This document shows, one piece after another, positions 6,150 to 16,254 of a stretch of 64,000 bases of DNA. A program made the translations under genes and the position numbers. Source of the stretch: Nocardia grenadensis NBRC 108939 (lineage in GTDB: Bacteria; Actinomycetota; Actinomycetes; Mycobacteriales; Mycobacteriaceae). The DNA is taken from the NCBI RefSeq assembly GCF_001613445.1, contig NZ_BDCJ01000005.1, positions 1-64,000 of the forward strand. The letters run 5' to 3'. The notes beneath the pieces are model-generated. The model searched no databases, had not been told where the DNA came from, and saw only the letters and a list, made by a program, of their open reading frames with translations. The first letter of the stretch is position 1. Each line of letters opens with the position of its first letter.

Positions 6150-8537
6150 TCAGACTCCAGCGGGTTCGGATTCGGCCGCGGGGGTTTTGGCGCGCTGCTG
6201 GAGTTCCCGCAGCTTCGTCCCCTCGACATCGATATCCGGCAGAATCCGGTCCAGCCAGGCCGGCATCCACCAGGCCCACTTGCCCAGCAGGGCCAGCAGC
6301 GAGGGGATCAGCACCATCCGCACCAGGAAGGCGTCGAAGAACACACCCGCTGCCAGGGCGAAGCCCATGGACTTGGAGGTGATGTCCGGCGAGAGCATGA
6401 AGCCGCCGAAGACCGAGATCATGATGATCGCGGCCGCGGTGACCACGCGGGCCCCGTGGTGATAACCGCTGACCATCGCCGCCTTCGGATCCTTGCCGTG
6501 CACGTACTCCTCGCGCATCCGGGTCACCAGAAAGACCTGGTAGTCCATCGCCAACCCGAATACCAGGCCGATCAGCACGATGGGCAGGAAGCTGATGATC
6601 GGATGGGTGTCCTTGACCAGGCCGAAGGCGCCCTCCTGGAAGATCAGCACCGTGACGCCGAAGGTTGCGGCCATCGACAGCAGGAAGCCCAGCGCGGCGG
6701 TGAGCGGTACCAGGATGGACCGGAACACCAGCAGCAGCAGCACGAACGCGGCCGCGGCGACGATCGCCAGGTACGGGATGATGCTGGCCAGCAGGACATG
6801 GTTGATGTCGGCGTAGATGGCTGTCTGGCCGGTGACGCCGTATTCCATGCCGTACTGCGTCTGCAGCGCGGCCTCGGCATCCCGGGCGTGGGCCACCAGG
6901 TCCTGGGTCTCGGCACTGTTCGGGCCGGAATCGGGTACCACCTGGAACAGCGCCGCCTGCCCGTCCTGGCTGGGCTGCGCGACGCTCAGGTAGTCCACGC
7001 CGTCGTAGCCCGCCAACTTGTCCCGCAGGGCGGTCAGCGCCGCGTCGCGCTGATCCTGCGGGGTCTCGGAGAGGTCCACCGCGACCACGAGTGCGCCGTT
7101 CTTGCCCTCGCCGAAGCCCTCGGTCTGCAATTCGTAGGCCTTACGCACCGAGGAGTCCTCGGGCATGCTGTCGCCGCCGGGCAGGCCCAGGTTCAGCTGA
7201 GTTGCCGGGGCCGCGAGCGCGCCCAGCACGATCGCGCTCGCCACCAGCGTCAGTACCGGCACCCGGGCGATGACCCGAGCGAAACGCATCCCGTTGGTGA
7301 CCGAATCGTCGTCCTCGGGATCGTGCTGGGCGACCAGCGGCAGTTTCGGCTTGAACAGGAAGCGGCCGAGCGCGCCGAGCAGCGCGGGCATCAGGGTTAT
7401 AGCGGCCAAGACCGCGAACCCGGCCGCGGTGGCCCCGCCGATACCCATCATGGTGAGGAAGCCGATCCCGACCACCGACAGCCCGAGCAGGGCGATCACC
7501 ACGGTGAGTCCGGCGAACACCACGGCCGAACCGGCGGTGCCGACCGCGACACCCGCGGCCTCCTCGGGCGAGTCCTGGACCACCAGCTCGTGTTTGTACC
7601 GGGAGACGATGAACAGCGCGTAGTCGATGGACAGCGCCAGGCCGATCATGGAGGCCAGGATCGGGGTGAAGGTCGGGACCTCGGTCAGCGAGGTGCCGGT
7701 GAGGATGAGCGCGCCCGCGCAGGCGACACCGACGATGCCGGTGACGATCGGGACGAACGCCGCCACGATGGCGCCGAAGGCGATGATCATGACGATCAGC
7801 GCGACCCCGATACCGATCATCTCGGCCTGGCCTGATTCGACCTGGGTCTGGGCGATGGCGCCGGTCAACTCCACGGTCAGGCCGGCGTCACGGCCCTGCT
7901 GGGCGATGGCCTCGGCGGCCTGCCGGTTCTCCTCGGTGATATCGGAGAAACTCGGCATCGTGAATTTCACGTCGAGCACGGCGACGGTTTCCGGGTTCTT
8001 CTCGTTGAGCACGTTCAGCGGAGCGCCGCCGCACAGCCCTTTGAACTCCGGGGAACCCTGACCGTCGAGGCAGTTCGGCTCCGGCAGCGGCGGGGCCTCA
8101 CCGGGCGCGAGTCCGGCCGCGGCCTGCGCCTGGGCCTTGGCGGCTTCCTGGCTGGCGGGCATCATCGAGGTGGCGAGAACCGGGTTGACGGCCTGCTCGG
8201 TGTGGTCGACGATGTCGAGCTCGTTCAGCCGCTGGACCAGTGCGTCGAGTGCGGCCATATTCGGCTCGTCGGTGAGTTTGCCGTTCTGGGCCGCGATCAC
8301 ATAGGTGCCGTTGATGGCATCGATGCTGAACATCGCCGCCATCTGCGGCATATGTTCCTCGAGGATGCCGGTGGCCTTCTCCGACGGTAGTCCCGGCATC
8401 TCGAAGCTGTCCTGGAACGGCTTCGACAGCGAGGCTGCCGCCCCACCGAGCAGTACCAGGATCAGCGCCCAGACGGGCAGCACTATCCATTTCCGGCGGA
8501 AAGCGAACTTTCCCCATCTGTACAGGAATACGGACAC
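6150..8537 (-). CDS. MMPL family (RND-type) transporter
   Basis: A 795-aa inner-membrane proton-driven exporter of the MMPL/RND type with two homologous halves. Each half has a first TM helix, a periplasmic domain and a helix bundle. The proton-relay Asp-Tyr motifs are SIDYALFIVSRYKHE in the first half and AMDYQVFLVTRMREEY in the second. The periplasmic loop after TM1 contains a likely disulfide pair (CLDG and LCGG). MMPL proteins export lipids, siderophores or drugs; the cargo cannot be named here. It is divergent from a TetR gene with two palindromes in the shared region, so it is probably derepressed by a ligand of that TetR. Confidence 0.9.
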   Translation of the reverse strand: MSVFLYRWGKFAFRRKWIVLPVWALILVLLGGAAASLSKPFQDSFEMPGLPSEKATGILEEHMPQMAAMFSIDAINGTYVIAAQNGKLTDEPNMAALDALVQRLNELDIVDHTEQAVNPVLATSMMPASQEAAKAQAQAAAGLAPGEAPPLPEPNCLDGQGSPEFKGLCGGAPLNVLNEKNPETVAVLDVKFTMPSFSDITEENRQAAEAIAQQGRDAGLTVELTGAIAQTQVESGQAEMIGIGVALIVMIIAFGAIVAAFVPIVTGIVGVACAGALILTGTSLTEVPTFTPILASMIGLALSIDYALFIVSRYKHELVVQDSPEEAAGVAVGTAGSAVVFAGLTVVIALLGLSVVGIGFLTMMGIGGATAAGFAVLAAITLMPALLGALGRFLFKPKLPLVAQHDPEDDDSVTNGMRFARVIARVPVLTLVASAIVLGALAAPATQLNLGLPGGDSMPEDSSVRKAYELQTEGFGEGKNGALVVAVDLSETPQDQRDAALTALRDKLAGYDGVDYLSVAQPSQDGQAALFQVVPDSGPNSAETQDLVAHARDAEAALQTQYGMEYGVTGQTAIYADINHVLLASIIPYLAIVAAAAFVLLLLVFRSILVPLTAALGFLLSMAATFGVTVLIFQEGAFGLVKDTHPIISFLPIVLIGLVFGLAMDYQVFLVTRMREEYVHGKDPKAAMVSGYHHGARVVTAAAIIMISVFGGFMLSPDITSKSMGFALAAGVFFDAFLVRMVLIPSLLALLGKWAWWMPAWLDRILPDIDVEGTKLRELQQRAKTPAAESEPAGV

Positions 8538-8690
8538 GAGGGATTTCTCCTAGTGAGGCCGGGACGGTTTGGTCATTGCGCGTGACGAACTGACGGCCGA
8601 CGTCGCTATCGCGGACCGGGGCTGCGCGGGCCGAACGCTTTCGCGTGCCAGGAGCCGGTGGATCCGCCTACACGGTGGACGCCAGATTAT

Positions 8691-8719
8691 CTACCGTACG
8701 GTAGGTAGGCTACCGGTAG
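8691..8719. promoter_or_regulatory. Two adjacent palindromic operators for the divergent TetR
   Basis: CTACCGTACGGTAG (8691-8704) and CTACCGGTAG (8710-8719) are perfect palindromes sharing the CTACCG half-site. They lie between the MMPL start (8537) and the TetR start (8793). This is the usual position and form of a TetR operator, so autoregulation plus MMPL repression is likely. Confidence 0.75.
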
Positions 8720-8792
8720 GTTAAGTGGAGGAACAAGCTCGACTTCCGGTGCCGACCGCGCCTGTCACCGGAAGAACGAGAAGGGGCCGAGC

Positions 8793-9383
8793 ATGGCGAA
8801 TCGAAGAACTGGCGACCACGTTACCGCAGGTCGAGATACCAAGCGGGCCATCCTGGACGCCGCCGTACAGCTGTTCGGGGCCAAAGGCTACGAAGAGACG
8901 AGCCTGCGCGAAGTCGCGGATGCGGTCGGAATCACAAAGCCGTCGCTCTACTATCACTACGCCTCGAAACTGGAACTGCTCGTGGCGATCGTCAACCCGC
9001 TCCTCGACGAGCTGCGTGCACTCGCCGAGGAAGTCGAGCAGATGCCGTCGGACGCCGCCACTCGCCGGACTGTGCTGCAGTCCTATATCCGGGCCATGAT
9101 CCGCCACCGCGACGCGGGTGAGATGATGCTGCGCAATGCCGTGGCCATCGTCAACGCGCTGGCCGACCAGTATCCGGTGATCGTGGACGCCAACAAGGCG
9201 CTCCGGAACTGGCTCGCCGGGCCCGAACCCAGCGCGGTCCGGTTGCTACGGGCGAGCGCCGCCATGGAAATCCTCGCCGTCGCGCTTGTTTCCAACGAAG
9301 TCGCACAGGACGCGGGAGATGATGTGGTGGAGGCGACGCTGCTGGACGCGGCGCTCGCGGTTCTCCAACTCGGCGCCGACTAG
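8793..9383 (+). CDS. TetR/AcrR family transcriptional regulator
   Basis: A 196-aa repressor. The N-terminal HTH spans about residues 14-60: AILDAAVQLFGAKGYEETSLREVADAVGITKPSLYYHYASK is the classic TetR signature, broken here only by description. The C-terminal ligand-binding domain is all-helical. The ATG start is preceded by GAAGGGG. It is divergent from the MMPL exporter and probably binds the 8691-8719 palindromes. Confidence 0.9.
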   Translation: MANRRTGDHVTAGRDTKRAILDAAVQLFGAKGYEETSLREVADAVGITKPSLYYHYASKLELLVAIVNPLLDELRALAEEVEQMPSDAATRRTVLQSYIRAMIRHRDAGEMMLRNAVAIVNALADQYPVIVDANKALRNWLAGPEPSAVRLLRASAAMEILAVALVSNEVAQDAGDDVVEATLLDAALAVLQLGAD

Positions 9384-9430
9384 TTTTGTCGCGTCATCGT
9401 GCCCCGGCACAGCGAAAGGTCAGGTCAGTC

Positions 9431-9964
9431 GTGCACATCACCGCCAAGGTGGATCACGCCGTGCGGACCCTGCTCGAGATCACGGCATCCGACCAGGCTG
9501 TCGCGGTGAAGGCGGAGTCCATCGCGGCAGCTCAGCGCATACCACCCAAAGTGCTCGAGAGCGTCCTGGCCGAATTGCGCCGGGCCGGGCTGGTGACCAG
9601 CCGGCGCGGCCCCGACGGCGGTTACCGGCTGGCCCGCCCGCCCGCCGATATCTCCATCGCCGACGTCATACGTGCGCTCGAGGGCCCGCTCGCCTCGGTA
9701 CGGGGCCTGCGGCCCGAAGAAGTGCAGTACGCGGGGGTGGCCGAACCGCTGCTACAGGTGTGGATCGCGCTGCGGGTCAACCTGCGTGCGGTGCTGGAGA
9801 ACGTGAGCCTGGCCGATATCGCCGCGAACGGTCTGCCGGAATTCATCGGGACGCTCACCGCCGACCCCGGCGCCTGGGTGCGCCGCGAACCGCACCGCAC
9901 CGAGCCGCCGAAAATCACAGGCCGTCCCACCGGGACAGACGGTAGCGTGCGGTCATCATGTTGA
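9431..9964 (+). CDS. Rrf2 family transcriptional regulator without cluster cysteines
   Basis: A 177-aa winged-helix protein of the Rrf2 family: KVDHAVRTLLEI at the N-terminus, recognition region RIPPKVLESVLAELRRAGLV, and wing SRRGPDGGYRLARP. The three Cys that hold the Fe-S cluster in IscR/NsrR are absent; the only Cys is the last residue. Sensing must therefore differ from the Fe-S members. The GTG at 9431 is chosen because family homology begins there and GAAAGG lies upstream; an ATG-like extension to 9386 is possible. Its stop overlaps the ABC gene start by 7 nt, so it is coupled to the exporter. Confidence 0.8.
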   Translation: MHITAKVDHAVRTLLEITASDQAVAVKAESIAAAQRIPPKVLESVLAELRRAGLVTSRRGPDGGYRLARPPADISIADVIRALEGPLASVRGLRPEEVQYAGVAEPLLQVWIALRVNLRAVLENVSLADIAANGLPEFIGTLTADPGAWVRREPHRTEPPKITGRPTGTDGSVRSSC

Positions 9965-11691
9965 TCCGACTGCTCCGTGGTTTCCTGGGCCCGTACCGGA
10001 AACAGTTGACCGGGATCGTGGTACTACAGCTGATCTCGGTGATCGCGATGCTGTACCTGCCGAGTCTGAACGCCGACCTCATCGACGAAGGGGTCACCAA
10101 GGGCGATATCGGCTACATCTGGACGGCCGGGCTGCGGATGCTGCTGGTCTCCGGCGTGCAGATCATCGCCTCCGCGTCCTCGGTGTTCCTGGCCGCGCAG
10201 GCGGCGATGAGCGCGGGCCGTGACCTGCGCGGCGCGCTGCTGCACCGGGTGGGGGCCTTCTCGGCGCGTGAGGTCGGGATGTACGGCGCGCCCTCGCTGA
10301 TCACCCGCAACACCAACGATGTCCAGCAGGTCCAGCTGCTCATCGTCATGGCGGCGACCGTGGCGGTGATGGCGCCCATCATGTGCGTCGGCGGCATCGT
10401 CATGGCGCTGCGCGAAGATTTCGGGTTGTCCTGGCTGCTGCTGATCGCGGTGCCGGCCTTGGCGCTGAGCATGGGTTTCATCATTGCCCGCATGGTGCCC
10501 GCGTTCCGGCAGATGCAGACCCGGCTCGACCAGGTCAACCGGGTGCTGCGCGAGCAGATCACCGGTATCCGCGTGGTCCGCGCCTTCGTCCGGGAGCCGC
10601 TCGAGACATGGCGGTTCGGAGTGGCCAACAACGACCTCACCGATATCTCGCTGCGGGTGGGCCGGTTGATGGCGCTCATGTTCCCGACGGTCATGCTGAT
10701 CAGCAATGTCACCTCGGTGGCGGTGATCTGGTTCGGCGGAAAGGCCATCGACGCGGGTGAGATGCAGATCGGCTCGCTGACCGCGCTGCTCTCCTACATC
10801 ATGCAGATCCTGATGGCCGTCATGATGGCGTCGTTCCTGGCCATGATGGCCCCGCGCGCGGCGGTCTCGGCCGACCGGATCTCCGAGGTCCTCGACACGC
10901 CGTCGTCGGTGCGCTCACCGGACCTGCCGAAGCCGTTCCTGGGTGATCCCGCCGAGGTGCGGGTGCGCGACGCCGCATTCAGCTTCCCCGGTGCCGAGAA
11001 ACCGGTGCTGTGCGGAATCGATTTCGCGGTGCGTCCGGGGGAGACCGCTGCGATCGTCGGTTCCACCGGGTCCGGTAAGACCACCCTGCTGAATCTGATC
11101 CCCCGCCTCATCGACGTTACCGAGGGCACGGTGGAGATCGGCGGCACCGATGTGCGCGACCTCGATCTGGCCGAATTGCGGTCGCGGATCGGGCTGGTGC
11201 CGCAGAAGGCGTACTTGTTCTCCGGCACGGTGGCGAGCAACCTGCGCTATGGCGATCCGGACGCCACCGACGAGGAACTGTGGCGCTGCCTGGAGATCGC
11301 CCAGGCCGCCGACTTCGTACGCGCCATGCCCCAGGGCCTGGAGACCGCGGTCGCGCAGGGCGGGACCACGGTCTCGGGCGGGCAGCGGCAGCGGCTGGCC
11401 ATTGCCCGGGCCCTGGTACGCCGGCCCCGGGTGTATCTGTTCGACGATTCGTTCTCCGCGCTCGACGTGGCCACCGACGCGCGGCTGCGCGCGGCCCTGC
11501 GCCCGGCGACCGCGGATGCCGCGGTGATCATCGTGGCCCAGCGGATCGCCACCATTCGCGACGCCGACCGGATCGTCGTACTCGAGGACGGTGAGATGGC
11601 GGGCGTCGGTACCCATGAGGAACTGCTGCGTGATTGCGCGGAGTATCGCGAGATCGTCGAATCCCAGCTGAGTGTGGAGGAGGCGCGATGA
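9958..11691 (+). CDS. ABC exporter half-transporter, subunit with degenerate Walker B/H-loop
   Basis: A 577-aa type IV ABC exporter subunit: six TM helices, then a nucleotide-binding domain. Walker A GSTGSGKTT begins near residue 368 and the signature VSGGQRQR is near 472. Walker B reads VYLFDDSFSALD, so the catalytic Glu is Asp. The H-loop reads VAQRIATIRDAD, so the switch His is Gln. These are hallmarks of the degenerate-site subunit of heterodimeric exporters such as TM287/288 or bacterial multidrug pairs. Its partner is the gene at 11825. Substrate unknown; lipid or drug export is typical. Confidence 0.9.
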   Translation: MLIRLLRGFLGPYRKQLTGIVVLQLISVIAMLYLPSLNADLIDEGVTKGDIGYIWTAGLRMLLVSGVQIIASASSVFLAAQAAMSAGRDLRGALLHRVGAFSAREVGMYGAPSLITRNTNDVQQVQLLIVMAATVAVMAPIMCVGGIVMALREDFGLSWLLLIAVPALALSMGFIIARMVPAFRQMQTRLDQVNRVLREQITGIRVVRAFVREPLETWRFGVANNDLTDISLRVGRLMALMFPTVMLISNVTSVAVIWFGGKAIDAGEMQIGSLTALLSYIMQILMAVMMASFLAMMAPRAAVSADRISEVLDTPSSVRSPDLPKPFLGDPAEVRVRDAAFSFPGAEKPVLCGIDFAVRPGETAAIVGSTGSGKTTLLNLIPRLIDVTEGTVEIGGTDVRDLDLAELRSRIGLVPQKAYLFSGTVASNLRYGDPDATDEELWRCLEIAQAADFVRAMPQGLETAVAQGGTTVSGGQRQRLAIARALVRRPRVYLFDDSFSALDVATDARLRAALRPATADAAVIIVAQRIATIRDADRIVVLEDGEMAGVGTHEELLRDCAEYREIVESQLSVEEAR

Positions 11692-11828
11692 TGCGATACT
11701 GCGAAACCTTCGCCGCGCCCTCCGCGGACCGGATGAAACCGCCACGAGGCGGCGCGACACTGCACGAGTTCCGCCGACGCTGTGGCGTCCGCCGACCGCA
11801 TCGGCTCGCATCGGAGGAGGTGCTGTGA
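11688..11828 (+). CDS. Possible 46-aa small protein between the two ABC subunits
   Basis: An ORF with ATG overlapping the upstream ABC stop (ATGATGA context) and a TGA overlapping the GTG start of the downstream ABC gene (GTGA). It fills the whole gap exactly. The product begins MMRYCETFAAP and is Arg-rich towards the C-terminus; no known family is recognised and no TM helix is visible. The back-to-back overlaps suggest it is translated, if only to couple the two subunits. It could equally be chance. Confidence 0.4.
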   Translation: MMRYCETFAAPSADRMKPPRGGATLHEFRRRCGVRRPHRLASEEVL

Positions 11829-13732
11829 GGCCGGGAACGCCGGGAGCTCCGGACGCCAAACCGAAATCCTTCAAACCTTCGCTGAAACGGCTGGTGCGGC
11901 GGCTCGCGCCGGAGCGGGTGCGGGTGGGGGTGATCATCGGGCTGGGCACCGTCTCGGTGGTGCTCAATATCGCCGGGCCGTACCTGCTCGGCAAGGCCAC
12001 CAACCTGATCTTCGACGGAGTCGTCGGCCGGCAGCTGCCCTCGGGCGTGAGCAAAGAGGAGGCGATCGCCGGCCTGCGGGCCCAGGGGCAGGACACCATG
12101 GCCGATATGCTGTCGGGGATGGATGTCGTACCAGGTGTCGGCATCGACTTCGACGCGGTCGGACGGGTGCTGACGCTCGTGCTCGCGCTCTACCTGGGCG
12201 CCGCGGTCTTCGGCTGGTTGCAGGCCTTCCTGCTCAACGATGTGATCAACCGGGTCATCAAACGGCTGCGTTCCGATGTCGAGGACAAGATCCACCGGCT
12301 GCCACTGAGCTACTTCGACTCCGCGCCCCGCGGCGATGTGCTCAGCCGCGTCACCAACGATGTGGACAATGTCTCGCAGAGCCTCCAGCAGACCATGAGC
12401 CAGTTGCTCATCTCGGTGCTCTCGGTAATCGGCATCCTCGGCATGATGTTCTGGATCTCGTGGCTGCTGGCACTGGTCGCCCTGCTGACGGTGCCCGCGG
12501 TGGTGGTGGTGACCGCCCAGATCGCCAAACGGTCCAAACCGCATTTCGTGGACCAGTGGAAATACACCGGACTGGTGAACGCCCAGGTGGAAGAGGCCTA
12601 CACCGGGCACGAGGTGATCACCGCGTTCGGTCGCAGCAAGCAGGTCGGCGCCGAGTTCGACGAGCGCAACGACCATCTCTACAAGTCCAGTTTCCGGGCG
12701 CAGTTCATCTCCGGCCTGATCATGCCGTCGTCGATGTTCCTCGGGAACATCAACTACGTGCTGGTCGCGCTGATCGGCGGGCTGCGGGTCGCCTCGGGTC
12801 AGCTGTCGCTGGGCGAGGTGCAGGCCTTCATCCAGTACTCGCGCCAGTTCAGCCAGCCGCTCACCCAGATCGGCGCCATGGCCAACCTGCTGCAGTCGGG
12901 GGTGGCCTCGGCGGAGCGGATCTTCGAGATACTCGACGCTCCGGAACAGAGCCCCGACCCGGCCGAGAAGGTCACCCGCCCGCCCGAACGCGGCCGGGTG
13001 GAGTTCGCCGACGTCTCCTTCCGCTACGAACCGGAGACGCCGATCATCGAGGACCTCTCGCTGGTCGCCGAACCCGGACATGTGGTCGCCATTGTCGGAC
13101 CCACCGGCGCGGGCAAGACCACGCTGGTCAACCTGCTGCTGCGGTTCTACGAACTCGACTCCGGGGTGATCACCATCGACGGGGTCGATATCACCGCGTT
13201 GAGCCGGGAGCAGTTGCGTTCGCGGATCGGGATGGTGCTGCAGGACACCTGGCTGTTCAAAGGCACCATTCGGGAGAACATCGCCTACGGCGACCCGACC
13301 GCGAGTGACGACGATATTCTCGCCGCCGCCCGAGCGGCCTACGTGGACCGGTTCGTGCATGCCCTGCCGGACGGGTACGACACCGTGATCGACGAGGAGG
13401 GCACCGGGGTCAGCGCGGGGGAGAAACAGCTCATCACCATCGCGCGGGCCTTCCTGTCCAAACCGGCCATCCTGGTGCTGGACGAGGCCACGAGCTCGGT
13501 CGATACGCGGACCGAACTGCTGGTGCAGCAGGCCACCGCGGAACTGCGGCGCGACCGGACCAGTTTTGTGATCGCGCACCGCCTGTCCACCATCCGCGAC
13601 GCCGACCTGATCGTGGTGATGGAGGCGGGCCGGATCGTGGAGACCGGGACGCACGAGGATCTGCTGGCGCGCGGGGGCGCGTACTACCGGCTCTACAGCG
13701 CCCAGTTCGCGGCGGCCGCGGTCGACGCCTGA
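11825..13732 (+). CDS. ABC exporter half-transporter, subunit with canonical Walker B
   Basis: A 635-aa partner of the preceding gene with an N-terminal TM domain carrying an insertion of about 60 residues in the first extracytoplasmic region. Walker A is GPTGAGKTT (near 425). Walker B is ILVLDEATSSVD with an intact Glu, and the H-loop VIAHRLSTIRDAD is intact. The signature is GVSAGEKQL rather than LSGGQ. Together the two subunits give one normal and one degenerate ATP site. GTG at 11825 is chosen because GGAGGAGG is directly upstream; the open frame before it has no homology. Confidence 0.9.
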   Translation: MRPGTPGAPDAKPKSFKPSLKRLVRRLAPERVRVGVIIGLGTVSVVLNIAGPYLLGKATNLIFDGVVGRQLPSGVSKEEAIAGLRAQGQDTMADMLSGMDVVPGVGIDFDAVGRVLTLVLALYLGAAVFGWLQAFLLNDVINRVIKRLRSDVEDKIHRLPLSYFDSAPRGDVLSRVTNDVDNVSQSLQQTMSQLLISVLSVIGILGMMFWISWLLALVALLTVPAVVVVTAQIAKRSKPHFVDQWKYTGLVNAQVEEAYTGHEVITAFGRSKQVGAEFDERNDHLYKSSFRAQFISGLIMPSSMFLGNINYVLVALIGGLRVASGQLSLGEVQAFIQYSRQFSQPLTQIGAMANLLQSGVASAERIFEILDAPEQSPDPAEKVTRPPERGRVEFADVSFRYEPETPIIEDLSLVAEPGHVVAIVGPTGAGKTTLVNLLLRFYELDSGVITIDGVDITALSREQLRSRIGMVLQDTWLFKGTIRENIAYGDPTASDDDILAAARAAYVDRFVHALPDGYDTVIDEEGTGVSAGEKQLITIARAFLSKPAILVLDEATSSVDTRTELLVQQATAELRRDRTSFVIAHRLSTIRDADLIVVMEAGRIVETGTHEDLLARGGAYYRLYSAQFAAAAVDA

Positions 13733-13874
13733 CCCCGGCATGGGCCGGGCCCGGAGGAGCCGCGCAGCGTAAGCGTGCAGGGCACCCGGTCACGCCGATG
13801 GACCCCGGCATGAGCGGGTCGCGCCCGGAGGAGGTAGCGCAGCGTGGCCATGTGGGGCCCTCGCTCGTGACCAG
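13731..13874. repeat. Two tandem copies of a REP-like intergenic element
   Basis: Both copies begin GACCCCGGCATG, at 13731 and 13801. They contain CCCGGAGGAGsyrGCGCAGCGT and a later GGGCmC block. Copy 2 ends GGGCCCTCGCTCGTG, nearly the inverse of its own CATGAGCG start. A third copy lies at 31537-31607. They sit directly 3' of the ABC gene stop. Confidence 0.7.
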
Positions 13875-13877
13875 TAG

Positions 13878-15146
<1,269 letters not shown>

Positions 15147-15403
15147 TATCGGCGGCCTCCGACTGCGGATGCCGACCATCCGGAGAAGACTGAAGATGAG
15201 TGCTGACGTGCACCTTGTTCCGCCGCGGTAGGTGCACAACCATTGTCGGTGCTCAAAGGTCGCCACTCTCTGGACGGCCGACCGCACGCGCTCCGTCGGT
15301 CCGGGAGTCGGGACGGGCTCCGACCGGGAACGCGGACGAACCGAAGTAGACATAAGTGGGTGCGGTCGTGCCGGACGGTGGTTGCCGAGTGCGGACCGGA
15401 ATG

Positions 15404-15435
15404 TGTTGTACCCGGCGCGGTGACCGGGCACAACA
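15404..15435. terminator. Hairpin between convergent tgt and yhhQ
   Basis: TGTTGTACCCGG and CCGGGCACAACA pair over 12 positions with one mismatch around an 8-nt loop. It sits just outside the yhhQ stop and serves either strand. The remainder of 15147-15403 shows no gene. Confidence 0.6.
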
Positions 15436-15443
15436 GGTCCGGA

Positions 15444-16229
15444 TCAGGAGCGCAGCGGGGCGGCGTCGCTCGGGGCGTAGGTCGGTTCGTGTTTCTTGAG
15501 CAGCGCGATCACCTGATAGGTCACCGGCAGGACCAGCACCTCGCAGAGCGTTTTCCACAGGAACCCGATGATCACATAGTTGACGAACTGGCCCCAGCTG
15601 TCGATACCGATGGCCGTGGCGGCGATCGAACAGAAGATCAGCGTATCGGCGAGTTCGCCGACCACCGTCGAGCCGATCAGCCGCGCCCACAGATACTTCT
15701 CCCGGGTCCGTTCCTTGATCAGTACCAGCGTCGCGGAGTTGAGCAGCTGACCGACCAGGTAACCGGCCAGACCGGCCGCCACCAATTGCGGTGTGGTGCC
15801 GATGACGCTGCGGAAGGCCTCCTGGTTCTCGTAGAACACCGCGGCGGGCAGCCGGATCGCGACGGCGAAACAGATAACAGTCAGCAGTAGTGCGGCGAAA
15901 CCATAGAAGACAGCGTGCCGGGTGGCACGGAATCCGTAGACCTCGCTGAGCACGTCGCCGACGATGTAGGCGAGGGGGAACAGGAAGAACGCGGCATCGG
16001 TGGTGATCGGCAGGATCTCCAACGGGCCAAGGGTCAGCGAACTGCCGGCGAAGAACTGCACCCCCTTGGTCGCGCAGATATTGGAGACGATGAGTGTTGC
16101 GGTGAACAGTACGACGATCGGTGTGTAGTACCCCCGCGCCACCTGTGCGTGGGCCGCATGCGCGGGCGCGGGGTGTCCAGACTTGCCGGGTAAAGGGGTT
16201 TTGTTCGAATCTTCCACCCGACTATCCAA
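15444..16229 (-). CDS. yhhQ: Queuosine precursor transporter, YhhQ/VUT family
   Basis: A 261-aa polytopic membrane protein of the DUF165/VUT family, which imports preQ0/preQ1. Family motifs are FPLAYIVGDVLSEVYGFRATR in the second helix region and GSTVVGELADTLIF in the fifth. The TTG start at 16229 has GAGAG upstream; a GTG at 16217 is an alternative. The first 30 residues are hydrophilic and His/Ala-rich. Convergence with tgt and nearness to gluQ make queuosine salvage the natural role. Confidence 0.88.
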   Translation of the reverse strand: MDSRVEDSNKTPLPGKSGHPAPAHAAHAQVARGYYTPIVVLFTATLIVSNICATKGVQFFAGSSLTLGPLEILPITTDAAFFLFPLAYIVGDVLSEVYGFRATRHAVFYGFAALLLTVICFAVAIRLPAAVFYENQEAFRSVIGTTPQLVAAGLAGYLVGQLLNSATLVLIKERTREKYLWARLIGSTVVGELADTLIFCSIAATAIGIDSWGQFVNYVIIGFLWKTLCEVLVLPVTYQVIALLKKHEPTYAPSDAAPLRS

Positions 16230-16242
16230 TCAAACTCTCGAA

Positions 16243-16248
16243 TAGGCT
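16243..16248 (+). promoter_or_regulatory. -10 element, leaderless promoter
   Basis: TAGGCT ends six bases before the ATG at 16255 in the short yhhQ/DUF4190 divergent gap. Confidence 0.55.
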
Positions 16249-16254
16249 GTAGTC

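Noticed and set aside
5682..7835. 717-codon plus-strand frame through the 24-bp repeats and opposite MMPL
   Set aside because: Joins repeat-encoded octapeptides to antisense MMPL sequence; crosses the terminator at 6098.
11528..13741. 737-codon minus-strand frame opposite the second ABC gene
   Set aside because: Antisense shadow of a well-supported ABC transporter; no motif.
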